A stretch of DNA of 5,652 nt from Acidobacteriota bacterium (GTDB lineage: Bacteria > Acidobacteriota > Vicinamibacteria > Vicinamibacterales > JACQTH01), in the NCBI GenBank assembly GCA_016210935.1, contig JACQTH010000505.1, forward strand, positions 1 through 5,652, given 5' to 3'. Made by a program: the position numbers and the translations under genes. Positions 1-5,635 of the stretch are shown piece by piece (positions within the stretch are counted from its first letter, which is position 1; every line of letters starts with the position of its first letter). Under the pieces are notes generated by a model. The model worked only from the letters and a program-made list of their open reading frames with translations, searched no databases and was not told the origin of the DNA.

Positions 1-415
1 GCTCGGGGCGCGAGGCGATCCACTCGATCGTCTGTCCGTCAGGGGCGAGCAGCGCCGGCTTGTGCAGCGCCCCCTGATCGAAGGAGATCCGCTTGCCGCA
101 CAGCCGGCAGGCCTTCCCTCTGTACCATTGCGCCATCTGCGTCTCGACGAGCGTGGCGCGAGGGTCCTCCTCGATTTGAGACACGCAGTCCTGCGCGCAC
201 CCTGCCTTCTCCGGCCATCGCGAGCAACTGGTGAGCTGAAGCCGTGCCCGCGAGAGTCGCGTCGCCGCCGCACGCGCGTCAACCTTCACGGCAGCAGGCT
301 GATGATTCTCAGGACACGTGATCAGGCGGTCACCCCGAAATGTGGCGTAGATCCACAGGGCCCACCCGACGAGCACGGTCAGCGGAGCCAGGACGAGAAG
401 CAGGAGCTCCCACAT
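1..415 (-). CDS. Membrane-anchored Cys-rich protein, 5' part only (gene runs off left edge)
   Basis: An open frame starts at ATG 415-413 and stays open for 138 codons to the window edge, so the C-terminus is missing. Residues about 3-23 form one hydrophobic N-terminal segment (MWELLLLVLAPLTVLVGW), probably an uncleaved anchor. The rest is soluble with six cysteines: C34 in a CPENH motif, C64, C73 and C77 (CxxxC), and C103 and C106 (CRLC, CxxC). This pattern suggests metal or cofactor binding or disulfides, but I do not recognise a named family and give no function. There is no convincing Shine-Dalgarno upstream of the ATG; the octamer palindrome begins 14 bp upstream. The frame is supported by protein-like composition, the N-terminal anchor and the same-strand position after two probable genes. 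It may be the third gene of a run beginning at 1242. Confidence 0.7.
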   Translation of the reverse strand, partial: MWELLLLVLAPLTVLVGWALWIYATFRGDRLITCPENHQPAAVKVDARAAATRLSRARLQLTSCSRWPEKAGCAQDCVSQIEEDPRATLVETQMAQWYRGKACRLCGKRISFDQGALHKPALLAPDGQTIEWIASRPE

Positions 416-429
416 GGGGGGAAAACCCG

Positions 430-499
430 GTTGGTGAATTAGTGAGTTGGTGAATTGGTGAGCTCATTCGCCAATTCACCAATTCGCCGACTCACCAAC
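430..499. repeat. Octamer palindrome: four direct 8-mers, 6-bp spacer, four inverted 8-mers
   Basis: The left arm (430-461) is four consecutive 8-mers: GTTGGTGA, ATTAGTGA, GTTGGTGA, ATTGGTGA. After a 6-bp spacer (GCTCAT) the right arm (468-499) is four inverted units: TCGCCAAT, TCACCAAT, TCGCCGAC, TCACCAAC. The arms can fold into one long stem with a few mismatches and wobbles. The outermost right unit contains the TGA stop of the 105-aa gene on the minus strand (492-494), so the element directly abuts or overlaps that gene's end. It could act as a transcription terminator or mRNA-stabilising hairpin, or be an interspersed repeat. The heptamer element at 5567-5635 has the same architecture. 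Confidence 0.85.
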
Positions 500-809
500 T
501 GGCTCGGTTCTTCGGGTTCTTGAACCTCTTGATCCACTCGGCCGCGCACGCCTGCTGATATTCGACCTCCGCCCTCACGAGCGGCTGGAGGCAGATCTCG
601 TCGTCCAGCGCGCAGCCCGAATCGAGACACGGATCGTTGGTGGCTGTGCAGGCTTCCGTGTACTCCTTTTCGATCGCCGCACACACGTCGAGATACGCAG
701 CCCGGCTCTCGGGCGTCAGCAGGTCGGCCATCTCCAGTTTGCTGAGATGTCCCTCCCCGGCAAACGCCATGAGCCGTTCCGGATTGCCGCCGAACAGATC
801 GGGCCGCAT
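492..809 (-). CDS. Hypothetical Cys-rich 105-aa protein
   Basis: This 105-residue protein has no evident signal peptide or membrane segment. It carries six cysteines at residues 43, 54, 60, 65, 73 and 87, interleaved with acidic residues (for example NDPCLDSGCALDDEICLQP), so it is probably metal-binding or disulfide-containing. A strong Shine-Dalgarno, AAGGGAGG (815-822), lies 5 nt before the ATG at 809-807, which fixes the start. It begins 34 bp after the stop of the secreted 132-aa gene (844-1242) on the same strand, so the two are likely co-transcribed from the sigma-54-type promoter at 1268-1282. The last codons run into the octamer palindrome, which supplies the TGA stop; the native C-terminus may therefore have been altered by arrival of the repeat. 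I do not recognise a family. Confidence 0.7.
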   Translation of the reverse strand: MRPDLFGGNPERLMAFAGEGHLSKLEMADLLTPESRAAYLDVCAAIEKEYTEACTATNDPCLDSGCALDDEICLQPLVRAEVEYQQACAAEWIKRFKNPKNRASW

Positions 810-843
810 ATCGTCCTCCCTTCAACCCGTGCGTTTGTGCGCG

Positions 844-1242
844 TTAGCGCTTCGGGATCCCGTGAGCTTCCCCGCTTCCGGCGAACTGGTACTCGAGGAG
901 GCGCGGTGGGAATGCGGGGTCTGGCGACCGACGTGTGGTCAGCGTGAAGCGGCCGACTGCACCCGTCTGGCGTGGCAAACAGTGGAACCTCAGCACGCAT
1001 TTCCCGATGCCCTCTTCCGTGAACTCGTAGATCGCGGTGCACGGCTCTCCCCGTGTCATGCGGCCCGTGTCGTGGTCGAATACGTAGGTCCCGTGCAGGA
1101 GAATGCCCCTGATCTGCAGAGGTGCGGCGATCTTCACGATTGCCACCTCACGAACCGGACTCGCCGTGACGAAGCGCGCAGAGGTACTCGAGACGATGAC
1201 GCCGACGACGCCCAGGAGCACAACGAAGCGAAGCAGCCGCAT
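844..1242 (-). CDS. Secreted hypothetical protein, 132 aa
   Basis: The N-terminus MRLLRFVVLLGVVGVIVSST followed by SARFVTASP looks like a Sec signal peptide, with cleavage near residues 22-28. The mature part (about 105 residues) contains GTYVFDHDTGRMTRGEPC (51-68) and a CVLRFHC segment (82-88), with Cys at 68, 82 and 88 and several His and Met residues. A periplasmic metal- or redox-related role is conceivable but unproven. It resembles a conserved hypothetical type I associate with acidobacterial genomes, from memory only. Start choice: an in-frame GTG at 1248-1246 exists, but it overlaps the AGGAGG Shine-Dalgarno (1248-1253), so the ATG at 1242-1240, 5 nt after that site, is the real start. 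It is the first gene after a sigma-54-type promoter and is followed after 34 bp by the 105-aa gene. Confidence 0.8.
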   Translation of the reverse strand: MRLLRFVVLLGVVGVIVSSTSARFVTASPVREVAIVKIAAPLQIRGILLHGTYVFDHDTGRMTRGEPCTAIYEFTEEGIGKCVLRFHCLPRQTGAVGRFTLTTRRSPDPAFPPRLLEYQFAGSGEAHGIPKR

Positions 1243-1247
1243 ACGCA

Positions 1248-1253
1248 CCTCCT
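1248..1253 (-). promoter_or_regulatory. Shine-Dalgarno that decides the start of the 132-aa secreted protein
   Basis: A perfect AGGAGG on the minus strand lies 5 nt before ATG 1242-1240. The alternative GTG at 1248-1246 shares its first base with this site and cannot be its start codon. Confidence 0.85.
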
Positions 1254-1267
1254 GCGATGCGCGTCTC

Positions 1268-1282
1268 GCAAGCCAAGTGCCA
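1268..1282 (-). promoter_or_regulatory. Sigma-54 (-24/-12) promoter upstream of the secreted protein gene
   Basis: The minus strand reads TGGCAC-TTGGC-TTGC, which matches the RpoN consensus TGGCAC-N5-TTGC at every defined position, with GG and GC elements 12 bp apart. Counting from the -12 C (1268), transcription would start near 1256, giving a leader of about 14 nt that carries the AGGAGG site before ATG 1242. The same 10 defined bases occur upstream of the NosL-like gene (4632-4646). An enhancer-binding site would be expected further upstream, around 1330-1460, but no clear inverted repeat was recognised there. Confidence 0.7.
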
Positions 1283-1464
1283 GAGAGAACGGCGTGGTTT
1301 TCAGCCCGTTTTGAGCGGAAACGACGCGTCCGGAAGCTGGTGGCGGTTTTCCGGCAGGTGCGGTTTCGAGATTAGTCGCAGCCGCCGCGAAAAATGTCGC
1401 AGCGCTAGTAACGAGGCTCCAGGACCGGATGCCCTGCTCGATTTGAGGTGGATCTACGTTACGC
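1283..1464. other. Intergenic region between the 132-aa gene and the multiheme cytochrome gene
   Basis: The whole gap between the two minus-strand genes (1243-1464) contains the Shine-Dalgarno and sigma-54-type promoter of the downstream gene near its left end. No additional coding frame with a credible start, and no strong terminator hairpin, was seen in the remaining ~180 bp. It is the natural place for an upstream activator site for the sigma-54 promoter. Confidence 0.5.
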
Positions 1465-2829
<1,365 letters not shown>

Positions 2830-2858
2830 AGAGAGAGTTTATTCCGGGGACCCGTGGG

Positions 2859-3113
2859 GTAGTGGGTCTGTTCGCGGTGTGCCGCGCGAGGCCACGCCGG
2901 AAAACGTGCGGGCCGGCCCCTCCCGGCCGCCCAACCGCGAGGGTCGCGCCGTCAGCGTTCGCTTCGCGAACGCCGGTCCGTACGAGGGAAAAACGAGCCG
3001 AAAACCGGATCGGCGCTCAGCCTCGCGGATCCCCTCAGCCGCCCGCACGTTTTCAGATCGTTGAGATTTGGTCGGCGTGGCTCGAAGCGGCGCACCGCAA
3101 ACAGACCCACTAC
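2859..3113. repeat. MITE-like element with long imperfect terminal inverted repeats
   Basis: The left arm 2859-2885 (starting GTAGTGGGTCTGTTCGCGG) and the right arm 3087-3113 are inverted copies matching at 25 of 27 bases. The similarity continues inward: 2887-2899 matches 3073-3084 with one base missing, and 2900-2913 (GAAAACGTGCGGGC) matches 3041-3054 perfectly. The right arm has an extra 18 nt (3055-3072) between these blocks. Outside the arms, GTGGG/CCCAC extends the pairing with a 4-nt bulge. Near the centre there is a perfect hairpin at 2955-2962/2966-2973. I find no credible gene inside. The element fills nearly all of the 335-bp gap between the two cytochrome genes. It could be a non-autonomous transposable element or a large structured RNA/terminator region. 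Confidence 0.75.
2955..2973. repeat. Perfect 8-bp hairpin at the centre of the MITE-like element
   Basis: GCGTTCGC (2955-2962), a 3-nt loop TTC, then GCGAACGC (2966-2973). It lies close to the midpoint of the 2859-3113 inverted-repeat element. No T-run follows on either strand, so it is not a standard intrinsic terminator. Confidence 0.7.
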
Positions 3114-3164
3114 CTAACCCACGAGTCTGGACGCGTGGCCCCACTGCTCGGGGCGGATGGCGGG

Positions 3165-3506
3165 CTACTTCTTGAGGCTCGACAGGTATGCGACCAGCGC
3201 GTCGACGCCCGCCTTCGTCAAACCCGGGTAGGCCTTCATCGGCGGCTTCCGTTCGGCCTTGGTCTTCGCGGTCATCTCCTTCGGCGACGTGATCCACAGC
3301 CGGATCTCGTCGGCCTTCAGCCTGGCGCCCACACCGTCGAGCGCCCCTTTCGGGTTCCCCTTCCCCGCGACGGCATGGCAGACCGTGCATTTTTGATCCG
3401 CGAACAGCTTCGCTCCCTGGTCAACGAGCTTCGCATCCTGCGCCCACGCGGGAGCCGCGAGCGCCAGTCCCATGAGACACACAAATACCCACCCTGGAGT
3501 ACGCAC
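3165..3506 (-). CDS. Secreted class I monoheme cytochrome c
   Basis: This 113-aa protein has a signal peptide at residues 1-22 (VRTPGWVFVCLMGLALAAP, then AWA before QDA). The mature domain is a small class I cytochrome c: heme motif CTVCH (C40, C43, H44) and probable distal ligand Met90 in KPPMKAYPG, followed by the C-terminal helix KAGVDALVAYLSSLKK that closes such folds. It would be a soluble periplasmic electron carrier. The start is GTG 3506-3504: an AGGGGAG Shine-Dalgarno (3515-3521) lies 8 nt upstream and the signal peptide begins immediately after it; the longer upstream frame has no signal-like sequence. It lies 40 bp after the GlutR-like gene and upstream of the multiheme cytochrome, so it may shuttle electrons for that complex, which is inference from position. 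Confidence 0.92.
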   Translation of the reverse strand: MRTPGWVFVCLMGLALAAPAWAQDAKLVDQGAKLFADQKCTVCHAVAGKGNPKGALDGVGARLKADEIRLWITSPKEMTAKTKAERKPPMKAYPGLTKAGVDALVAYLSSLKK

Positions 3507-3546
3507 GATGAAGACTCCCCTCTGATGATGATGGCCGGACGAATTA

Positions 3547-3801
3547 TTAAAGACCGCTCGAACGTTTACGCGACAGCCGGAACAGATCCAGGACCACGTC
3601 GACGTGCGGCTCGCTCGCACGCGCGAGGCCGTCCTCGAACTTGGACGCCAGCGCCTGAATCACGCCGGCCGTGATGGCGTCGACTTCCTTGCGCTCGGCG
3701 TCACTCAGCCGGCTGAACTTCTTGCGCAGCCGGAGGAGCTCCGCCGATCGCACGCGTTCGAAATGCGCCCGCAGCAGCTCGACTGCGGCCTCTCCGCTCA
3801 T
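3547..3801 (-). CDS. Small helical protein resembling the C-terminal dimerisation domain of glutamyl-tRNA reductase
   Basis: The 84-aa product is predicted almost entirely helical. Its core (ELLRLRKKFSRLSDAERKEV, then DAITAGVIQALASKF, and VDVVLDLFRLS near the end) resembles the GlutR_dimer region at the C-terminus of HemA: a charged helix, LS..ER, a conserved helix, and a final LFxL. Full HemA is over 400 aa; here the catalytic and NADPH domains are absent, so it cannot be a reductase by itself. It may be a standalone regulator or adaptor linked to heme supply, or only a structural look-alike. The assumed ATG at 3801-3799 has no proper Shine-Dalgarno; it directly follows repeat copy 1. The likely original ribosome site is the AAGGGGG at the end of the NosL-like gene, now separated by the repeat. 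Translation from upstream in-frame codons through the repeat is also possible. Confidence 0.6.
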   Translation of the reverse strand: MSGEAAVELLRAHFERVRSAELLRLRKKFSRLSDAERKEVDAITAGVIQALASKFEDGLARASEPHVDVVLDLFRLSRKRSSGL

Positions 3802-3804
3802 CCT

Positions 3805-3945
3805 AGACCGGGGCTCCGCCCCGGACCCCGGCTCGGTCGCTTGCGGGGACCCCTGCGCCCCGCGCCGCTCCCTCGCGGGCGCGCTGTGCGCGCCGCCGTT
3901 ATGCGGCAACGAGTACAGGATTCTCCCTCGGACCCGCATAACGGC
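3805..3945 (-). repeat. ~150-bp structured repeat, copy 1, between NosL-like stop and next start
   Basis: The copy consists of a 90-bp block (3805-3894) that matches 4375-4464 at 86 of 90 bases, followed by a terminal stem-loop: arms GCCGTTATGCGG (3895-3906) and CCGCATAACGGC (3934-3945), perfect over 12 bp, with a 27-nt loop. The block itself holds small hairpins such as GGCGCGC-ACA-GCGCGCC and GGGGC-GGA-GCCCC (minus-strand sense). The copy sits between the TAG stop of the NosL-like gene (3947-3949) and the ATG of the GlutR-like gene (3801). The sequence TAGG occurs at both edges, possibly a short target duplication. Confidence 0.85.
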
Positions 3946-3946
3946 C

Positions 3947-4543
3947 CTAATCCCCCTTCGCCGATCGGGTGTGCGCCATGACGGCAGCCCAATCGATCGC
4001 CGAACCATTGTTGTCCCTCGCGAACGCGACCGCCTGCTGGACGTTGGAGAAGGCCACGAAGTCGCGCTCGCTCGTGCGCGGATCGACGGTCGCCCGCACA
4101 TACAGCGCCGATGTCGCGTTCAACATCTTTCCTGACACGCTGTCGGTCACGAAGACGGCCAGCGGATTCTCCTCGGCGTGCTCGGTCAGGTACTTCGCCA
4201 TGCAGCCCGCCGTTCGATACGTGTAGACCTGGTGGTTCTGGTCGATGATCTCCGCGGCCATCTTCAGGTCCTCGATCGGCCGCCGGCAGCGATAGCACGT
4301 CGCGCCGTGCTTGATGGGCACTGGTTGAACCGAGCTGCAGGCGATCAAGACGACGCCGAGCCCGAACAACAACCAGACCGGGGCTCTGCCCCGGACCCCG
4401 GCTCGGTCGCTTGCGGGGACCCCTACGCCCCGCGCCGCTTCCTCGCAGGCGCGCTGTGCGCGCCTAGGACCGCTATACGGCGCCCACGACAAGAACGGAA
4501 TTCTCAGGACGCGCCGTATAGCGGTCCGGAGTGCGCGTTTCAT
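3947..4543 (-). CDS. NosL-like lipoprotein with a repeat element inserted in frame in its signal-peptide region
   Basis: The frame is 198 aa. A lipobox-like LIAC (C69) ends a hydrophobic run (WLLFGLGVVLIAC, 57-69), predicting a lipid-anchored periplasmic protein. The mature domain resembles NosL-type copper chaperones: CYRC (C83, C86), M95, then YRTAGCM (C114, M115), AVFVTDSVSGKMLNA (129-143) and a C-terminal AF..V..A..FA helix. The CxxC replaces the usual MCGM of NosL, so it may be a paralogue that handles copper or heme for cytochromes. The start is ATG 4543 because GGGAGGG (4548-4554) lies 4 nt upstream and the first residues MKRALR are typical of a signal peptide. Residues about 7-55 are encoded by repeat copy 2 without a stop, so the original signal was probably MKRAL(R) joined to VWLLFGLG. 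Export efficiency of this extended form is uncertain; a TTG at 4372 is a weak alternative start. It is first in the cluster after a sigma-54-type promoter. Confidence 0.8.
   Translation of the reverse strand: MKRALRTAIRRVLRIPFLSWAPYSGPRRAQRACEEAARGVGVPASDRAGVRGRAPVWLLFGLGVVLIACSSVQPVPIKHGATCYRCRRPIEDLKMAAEIIDQNHQVYTYRTAGCMAKYLTEHAEENPLAVFVTDSVSGKMLNATSALYVRATVDPRTSERDFVAFSNVQQAVAFARDNNGSAIDWAAVMAHTRSAKGD
4375..4527 (-). repeat. ~150-bp structured repeat, copy 2, inside the NosL-like reading frame
   Basis: The 90-bp block 4375-4464 matches copy 1 with four substitutions. The terminal stem-loop has 17-bp perfect arms, GGACCGCTATACGGCGC (4467-4483) and its complement (4511-4527), with a 27-nt loop, the same loop length as copy 1. 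In minus-strand sense the element begins GGACCG and ends CCGGTCT, giving short terminal inverted repeats. It adds about 50 codons with no stop between MKRAL and the hydrophobic signal segment of the NosL-like protein. Confidence 0.85.
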
Positions 4544-4547
4544 GGCA

Positions 4548-4554
4548 CCCTCCC
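4548..4554 (-). promoter_or_regulatory. Shine-Dalgarno supporting the NosL-like start upstream of the repeat
   Basis: GGGAGGG on the minus strand lies 4 nt before ATG 4543. It shows that the native translation start is on the far side of repeat copy 2, so ribosomes must translate through the repeat to reach the lipoprotein domain. Confidence 0.75.
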
Positions 4555-4582
4555 ACCGAAAGGAGCGAGTCACGCATCCCGA

Positions 4583-4628
4583 AGGTCCGCCACCGGACCT
4601 CCGCCATGACCCGCGTCTGGTGACGCGG
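4583..4628. promoter_or_regulatory. Two adjacent hairpins in the NosL-like leader region
   Basis: Hairpin 1 has arms AGGTCCG (4583-4589) and CGGACCT (4594-4600), perfect over 7 bp with a 4-nt loop. Hairpin 2 has arms CCGCGTC (4611-4617) and GACGCGG (4622-4628), also 7 bp with a 4-nt loop, 10 bp away. They lie between the sigma-54-type promoter and the NosL-like start. If transcription starts near 4620, hairpin 1 is in the leader RNA and hairpin 2 overlaps the start site, so it could act on DNA instead. Confidence 0.5.
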
Positions 4629-4631
4629 AAC

Positions 4632-4646
4632 GCAAGCGTAGTGCCA
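4632..4646 (-). promoter_or_regulatory. Sigma-54 (-24/-12) promoter upstream of the NosL-like gene
   Basis: The minus strand reads TGGCAC-TACGC-TTGC, a full match to the RpoN consensus TGGCAC-N5-TTGC with correct spacing. The -12 C is at 4632, predicting a start near 4620 and a leader of about 77 nt before ATG 4543. It would drive the NosL-like, GlutR-like and cytochrome c genes. Confidence 0.7.
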
Positions 4647-4709
4647 CGAGTCGTCTTCGGCACGAATCTCGCCTCTCGCTGGCGCCAAACGGCGTTTCCG
4701 CGTCATGGT

Positions 4710-4725
4710 TGCCGGAATCCCGGCA
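4710..4725. repeat. Small perfect hairpin upstream of the sigma-54-type promoter
   Basis: TGCCGG (4710-4715), loop AATC, CCGGCA (4720-4725). It is 64 bp upstream of the -24 element of the minus-strand promoter. It could be part of an activator site or of a repeat; the 6-bp stem alone is weak evidence. Confidence 0.3.
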
Positions 4726-4745
4726 GGGACATCAGAAACGCTGAG

Positions 4746-4840
4746 AGGCTGCCGCCGCGCGGCGGCGCGGCAAGGCCAACCGCCTTCGCCAAGGCTACGG
4801 CGGTCAAGAAGGCCGTCGCGCGCAGCGCGTAAAGCGCGTG
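4746..4840 (+). repeat. GC-rich palindromic repeat, copy A (with a nested palindrome)
   Basis: The copy starts AGGCTGC, has a palindrome GCCGCCGC/GCGGCGGC (4751-4766), then GCGGCAAGGCCAA, an extra 30 bp, and the tail AGGCCGTCGCGCGCAGCGCG followed by TAAAGCGCGTG. The same blocks without the 30 bp occur at 4921-4984. It lies between the divergent NosL-like and hemerythrin genes. Confidence 0.8.
4779..4804. repeat. Palindrome nested inside repeat copy A
   Basis: Arms ACCGCC (4779-4784) and GGCGGT (4799-4804) flank TTCGCCAAGGCTAC. This lies in the 30 bp present in copy A but absent from copy B, so it appears to be a small palindrome that inserted into a pre-existing repeat. Confidence 0.6.
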
Positions 4841-4920
4841 AGGCTGGGCCCGGAATTGCTTCACTCAGCGGATCGTTCTCACGAATCAGCGCGGCGAGCG
4901 GCCCTACGCCAATCTCGACC

Positions 4921-4984
4921 AGGCTGCGTCGCGTAGCGACGCGGCAAGGCCAAAGGCCGTCGCGCGCAGCGCGTAAAGCGCGTG
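4921..4984 (+). repeat. GC-rich palindromic repeat, copy B
   Basis: The copy starts AGGCTGC and carries a 7-bp hairpin GCGTCGC-GTA-GCGACGC (4926-4942), then GCGGCAAGGCCAA and the same AGGCCGTCGCGCGCAGCGCG tail as copy A. It lies immediately upstream of the hemerythrin gene and runs into the hairpin at 4978-5003. Confidence 0.8.
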
Positions 4985-5003
4985 GGGGTGGGGCCCCACG
5001 CGC
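4978..5003. terminator. Strong hairpin just upstream of the hemerythrin gene
   Basis: GCGCGTGGGG (4978-4987), a 6-nt loop, then CCCCACGCGC (4994-5003), perfect over 10 bp. It is followed by ACTAATAAAGGA, so on the plus strand there is no T-run and an intrinsic terminator is not clear. The hairpin ends 7 bp before the AAAGGA ribosome site and could affect initiation or mark the 3' end of repeat copy B. Copy A has a related but degraded sequence at the same place. Confidence 0.45.
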
Positions 5004-5020
5004 ACTAATAAAGGACCACC

Positions 5021-5491
5021 GTGTCACTCGAATACTCGACCTCCATCCCGCACGCGATCGTCGCCGAACACGACGCCCTCCATGCGGAGCTCGAACGCGC
5101 CACCAGGCTGCCCGGACGGCTCGGAGAAATGGCAGCCACCGTCGCCAGGGTCCTTCAGGCGCACTTCGAGAAGGAAGAGCAGCTCGCGCTGGCGCCGCTC
5201 GGACTCCTGTCGATGCTGATCGAGGGTCGCGTCCCGGCCGACGCGCAGGCCTGCGTCAAACGATCGGACCGCTTCCGCGCGGAGCTGCCGCGCATGCTGG
5301 AGGAGCACCGGGAGATCGCCAAGGCGCTCGATCGGATGATCGATGTCGCGCTGGCGGAGAACCGGTTCGAGATCGCGGATTTCGGCGAACGGTTGAAGCA
5401 CCACGCGTCGATGGAGGAAGAAGTGCTCTACCCCGCCGCGATTCTCGTGGGCGAGTTCATCAGGGCGCGGGGGAAGAAGGGTCCCCAGTAG
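5021..5491 (+). CDS. Hemerythrin-like (HHE) domain protein
   Basis: The 156-aa protein is a single four-helix hemerythrin-like domain with no signal peptide. Probable di-iron ligands are spaced as in the HHE family: H17/H21 (EHDALH), H48 and E52 (AHFEKEE), H96 (EEHREI), and H127/H128 with E132 (KHHASMEEEVLYPA). Such proteins bind O2, NO or iron in the cytoplasm and act in sensing, storage or nitrosative stress defence; which of these applies cannot be read here. The start is GTG 5021 because AAAGGA (5010-5015) lies 5 nt upstream. It is divergent from the NosL-like/cytochrome cluster, with 477 bp of repeat-rich DNA between, which suggests a link to O2 or NO response, as inference. No strong plus-strand promoter was recognised; a degenerate sigma-54-like site at 4845-4860 is doubtful. 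Confidence 0.9.
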   Translation: MSLEYSTSIPHAIVAEHDALHAELERATRLPGRLGEMAATVARVLQAHFEKEEQLALAPLGLLSMLIEGRVPADAQACVKRSDRFRAELPRMLEEHREIAKALDRMIDVALAENRFEIADFGERLKHHASMEEEVLYPAAILVGEFIRARGKKGPQ

Positions 5492-5566
5492 GCAACGCTG
5501 CGCTCACCCGCGCCTACCGCAGAGATCGCTGGCGCCACGGAGGGCCTGAGCACTCAAGGCCGCGGG

Positions 5567-5635
5567 GTTCGGGATTCGGGGTTCGTGATTCGGTGGATCG
5601 CGTCTTTCGAATCCCGAATCCTCAATCCCGAATCC
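5567..5635. repeat. Heptamer palindrome: four direct 7-mers, 13-bp spacer, four inverted 7-mers
   Basis: The left arm (5567-5594) is GTTCGGG, ATTCGGG, GTTCGTG, ATTCGGT. After a 13-bp spacer the right arm (5608-5635) is CGAATCC, CGAATCC, TCAATCC, CGAATCC. The arms fold into a long stem with few mismatches. It lies 75 bp after the hemerythrin stop and could terminate its transcript, or be an interspersed repeat with the same design as the element at 430-499. Confidence 0.8.

Noticed and set aside
430..499. CRISPR array
   Set aside because: Units are 8 bp with no spacers and the second half is inverted; this is a palindromic array, not CRISPR.
1246..1248. GTG as the start of the secreted protein
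   Set aside because: It overlaps the AGGAGG ribosome site; the ATG two codons later has correct spacing.
637..1314. Plus-strand open frame of 225 codons
   Set aside because: It runs antisense through two genes that have strong ribosome sites and protein-like features; its own composition is not protein-like.
4738..4750. CTGAGA sequence reminiscent of a TPP riboswitch
   Set aside because: The other conserved TPP riboswitch segments are absent and the downstream genes are unrelated to thiamine.
4845..4860. Plus-strand sigma-54-like site TGGGCC-N5-TTGCT before the hemerythrin gene
   Set aside because: GG and GC spacing is right, but two of the -24 bases differ, it lies at the end of a repeat copy and is about 160 bp from the start.
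4473..5027. Long minus-strand open frame (184 codons) covering the region between the divergent genes
   Set aside because: It consists largely of the GC-rich repeats and overlaps the NosL-like start; no ribosome site or recognisable protein features. High GC keeps such frames open.
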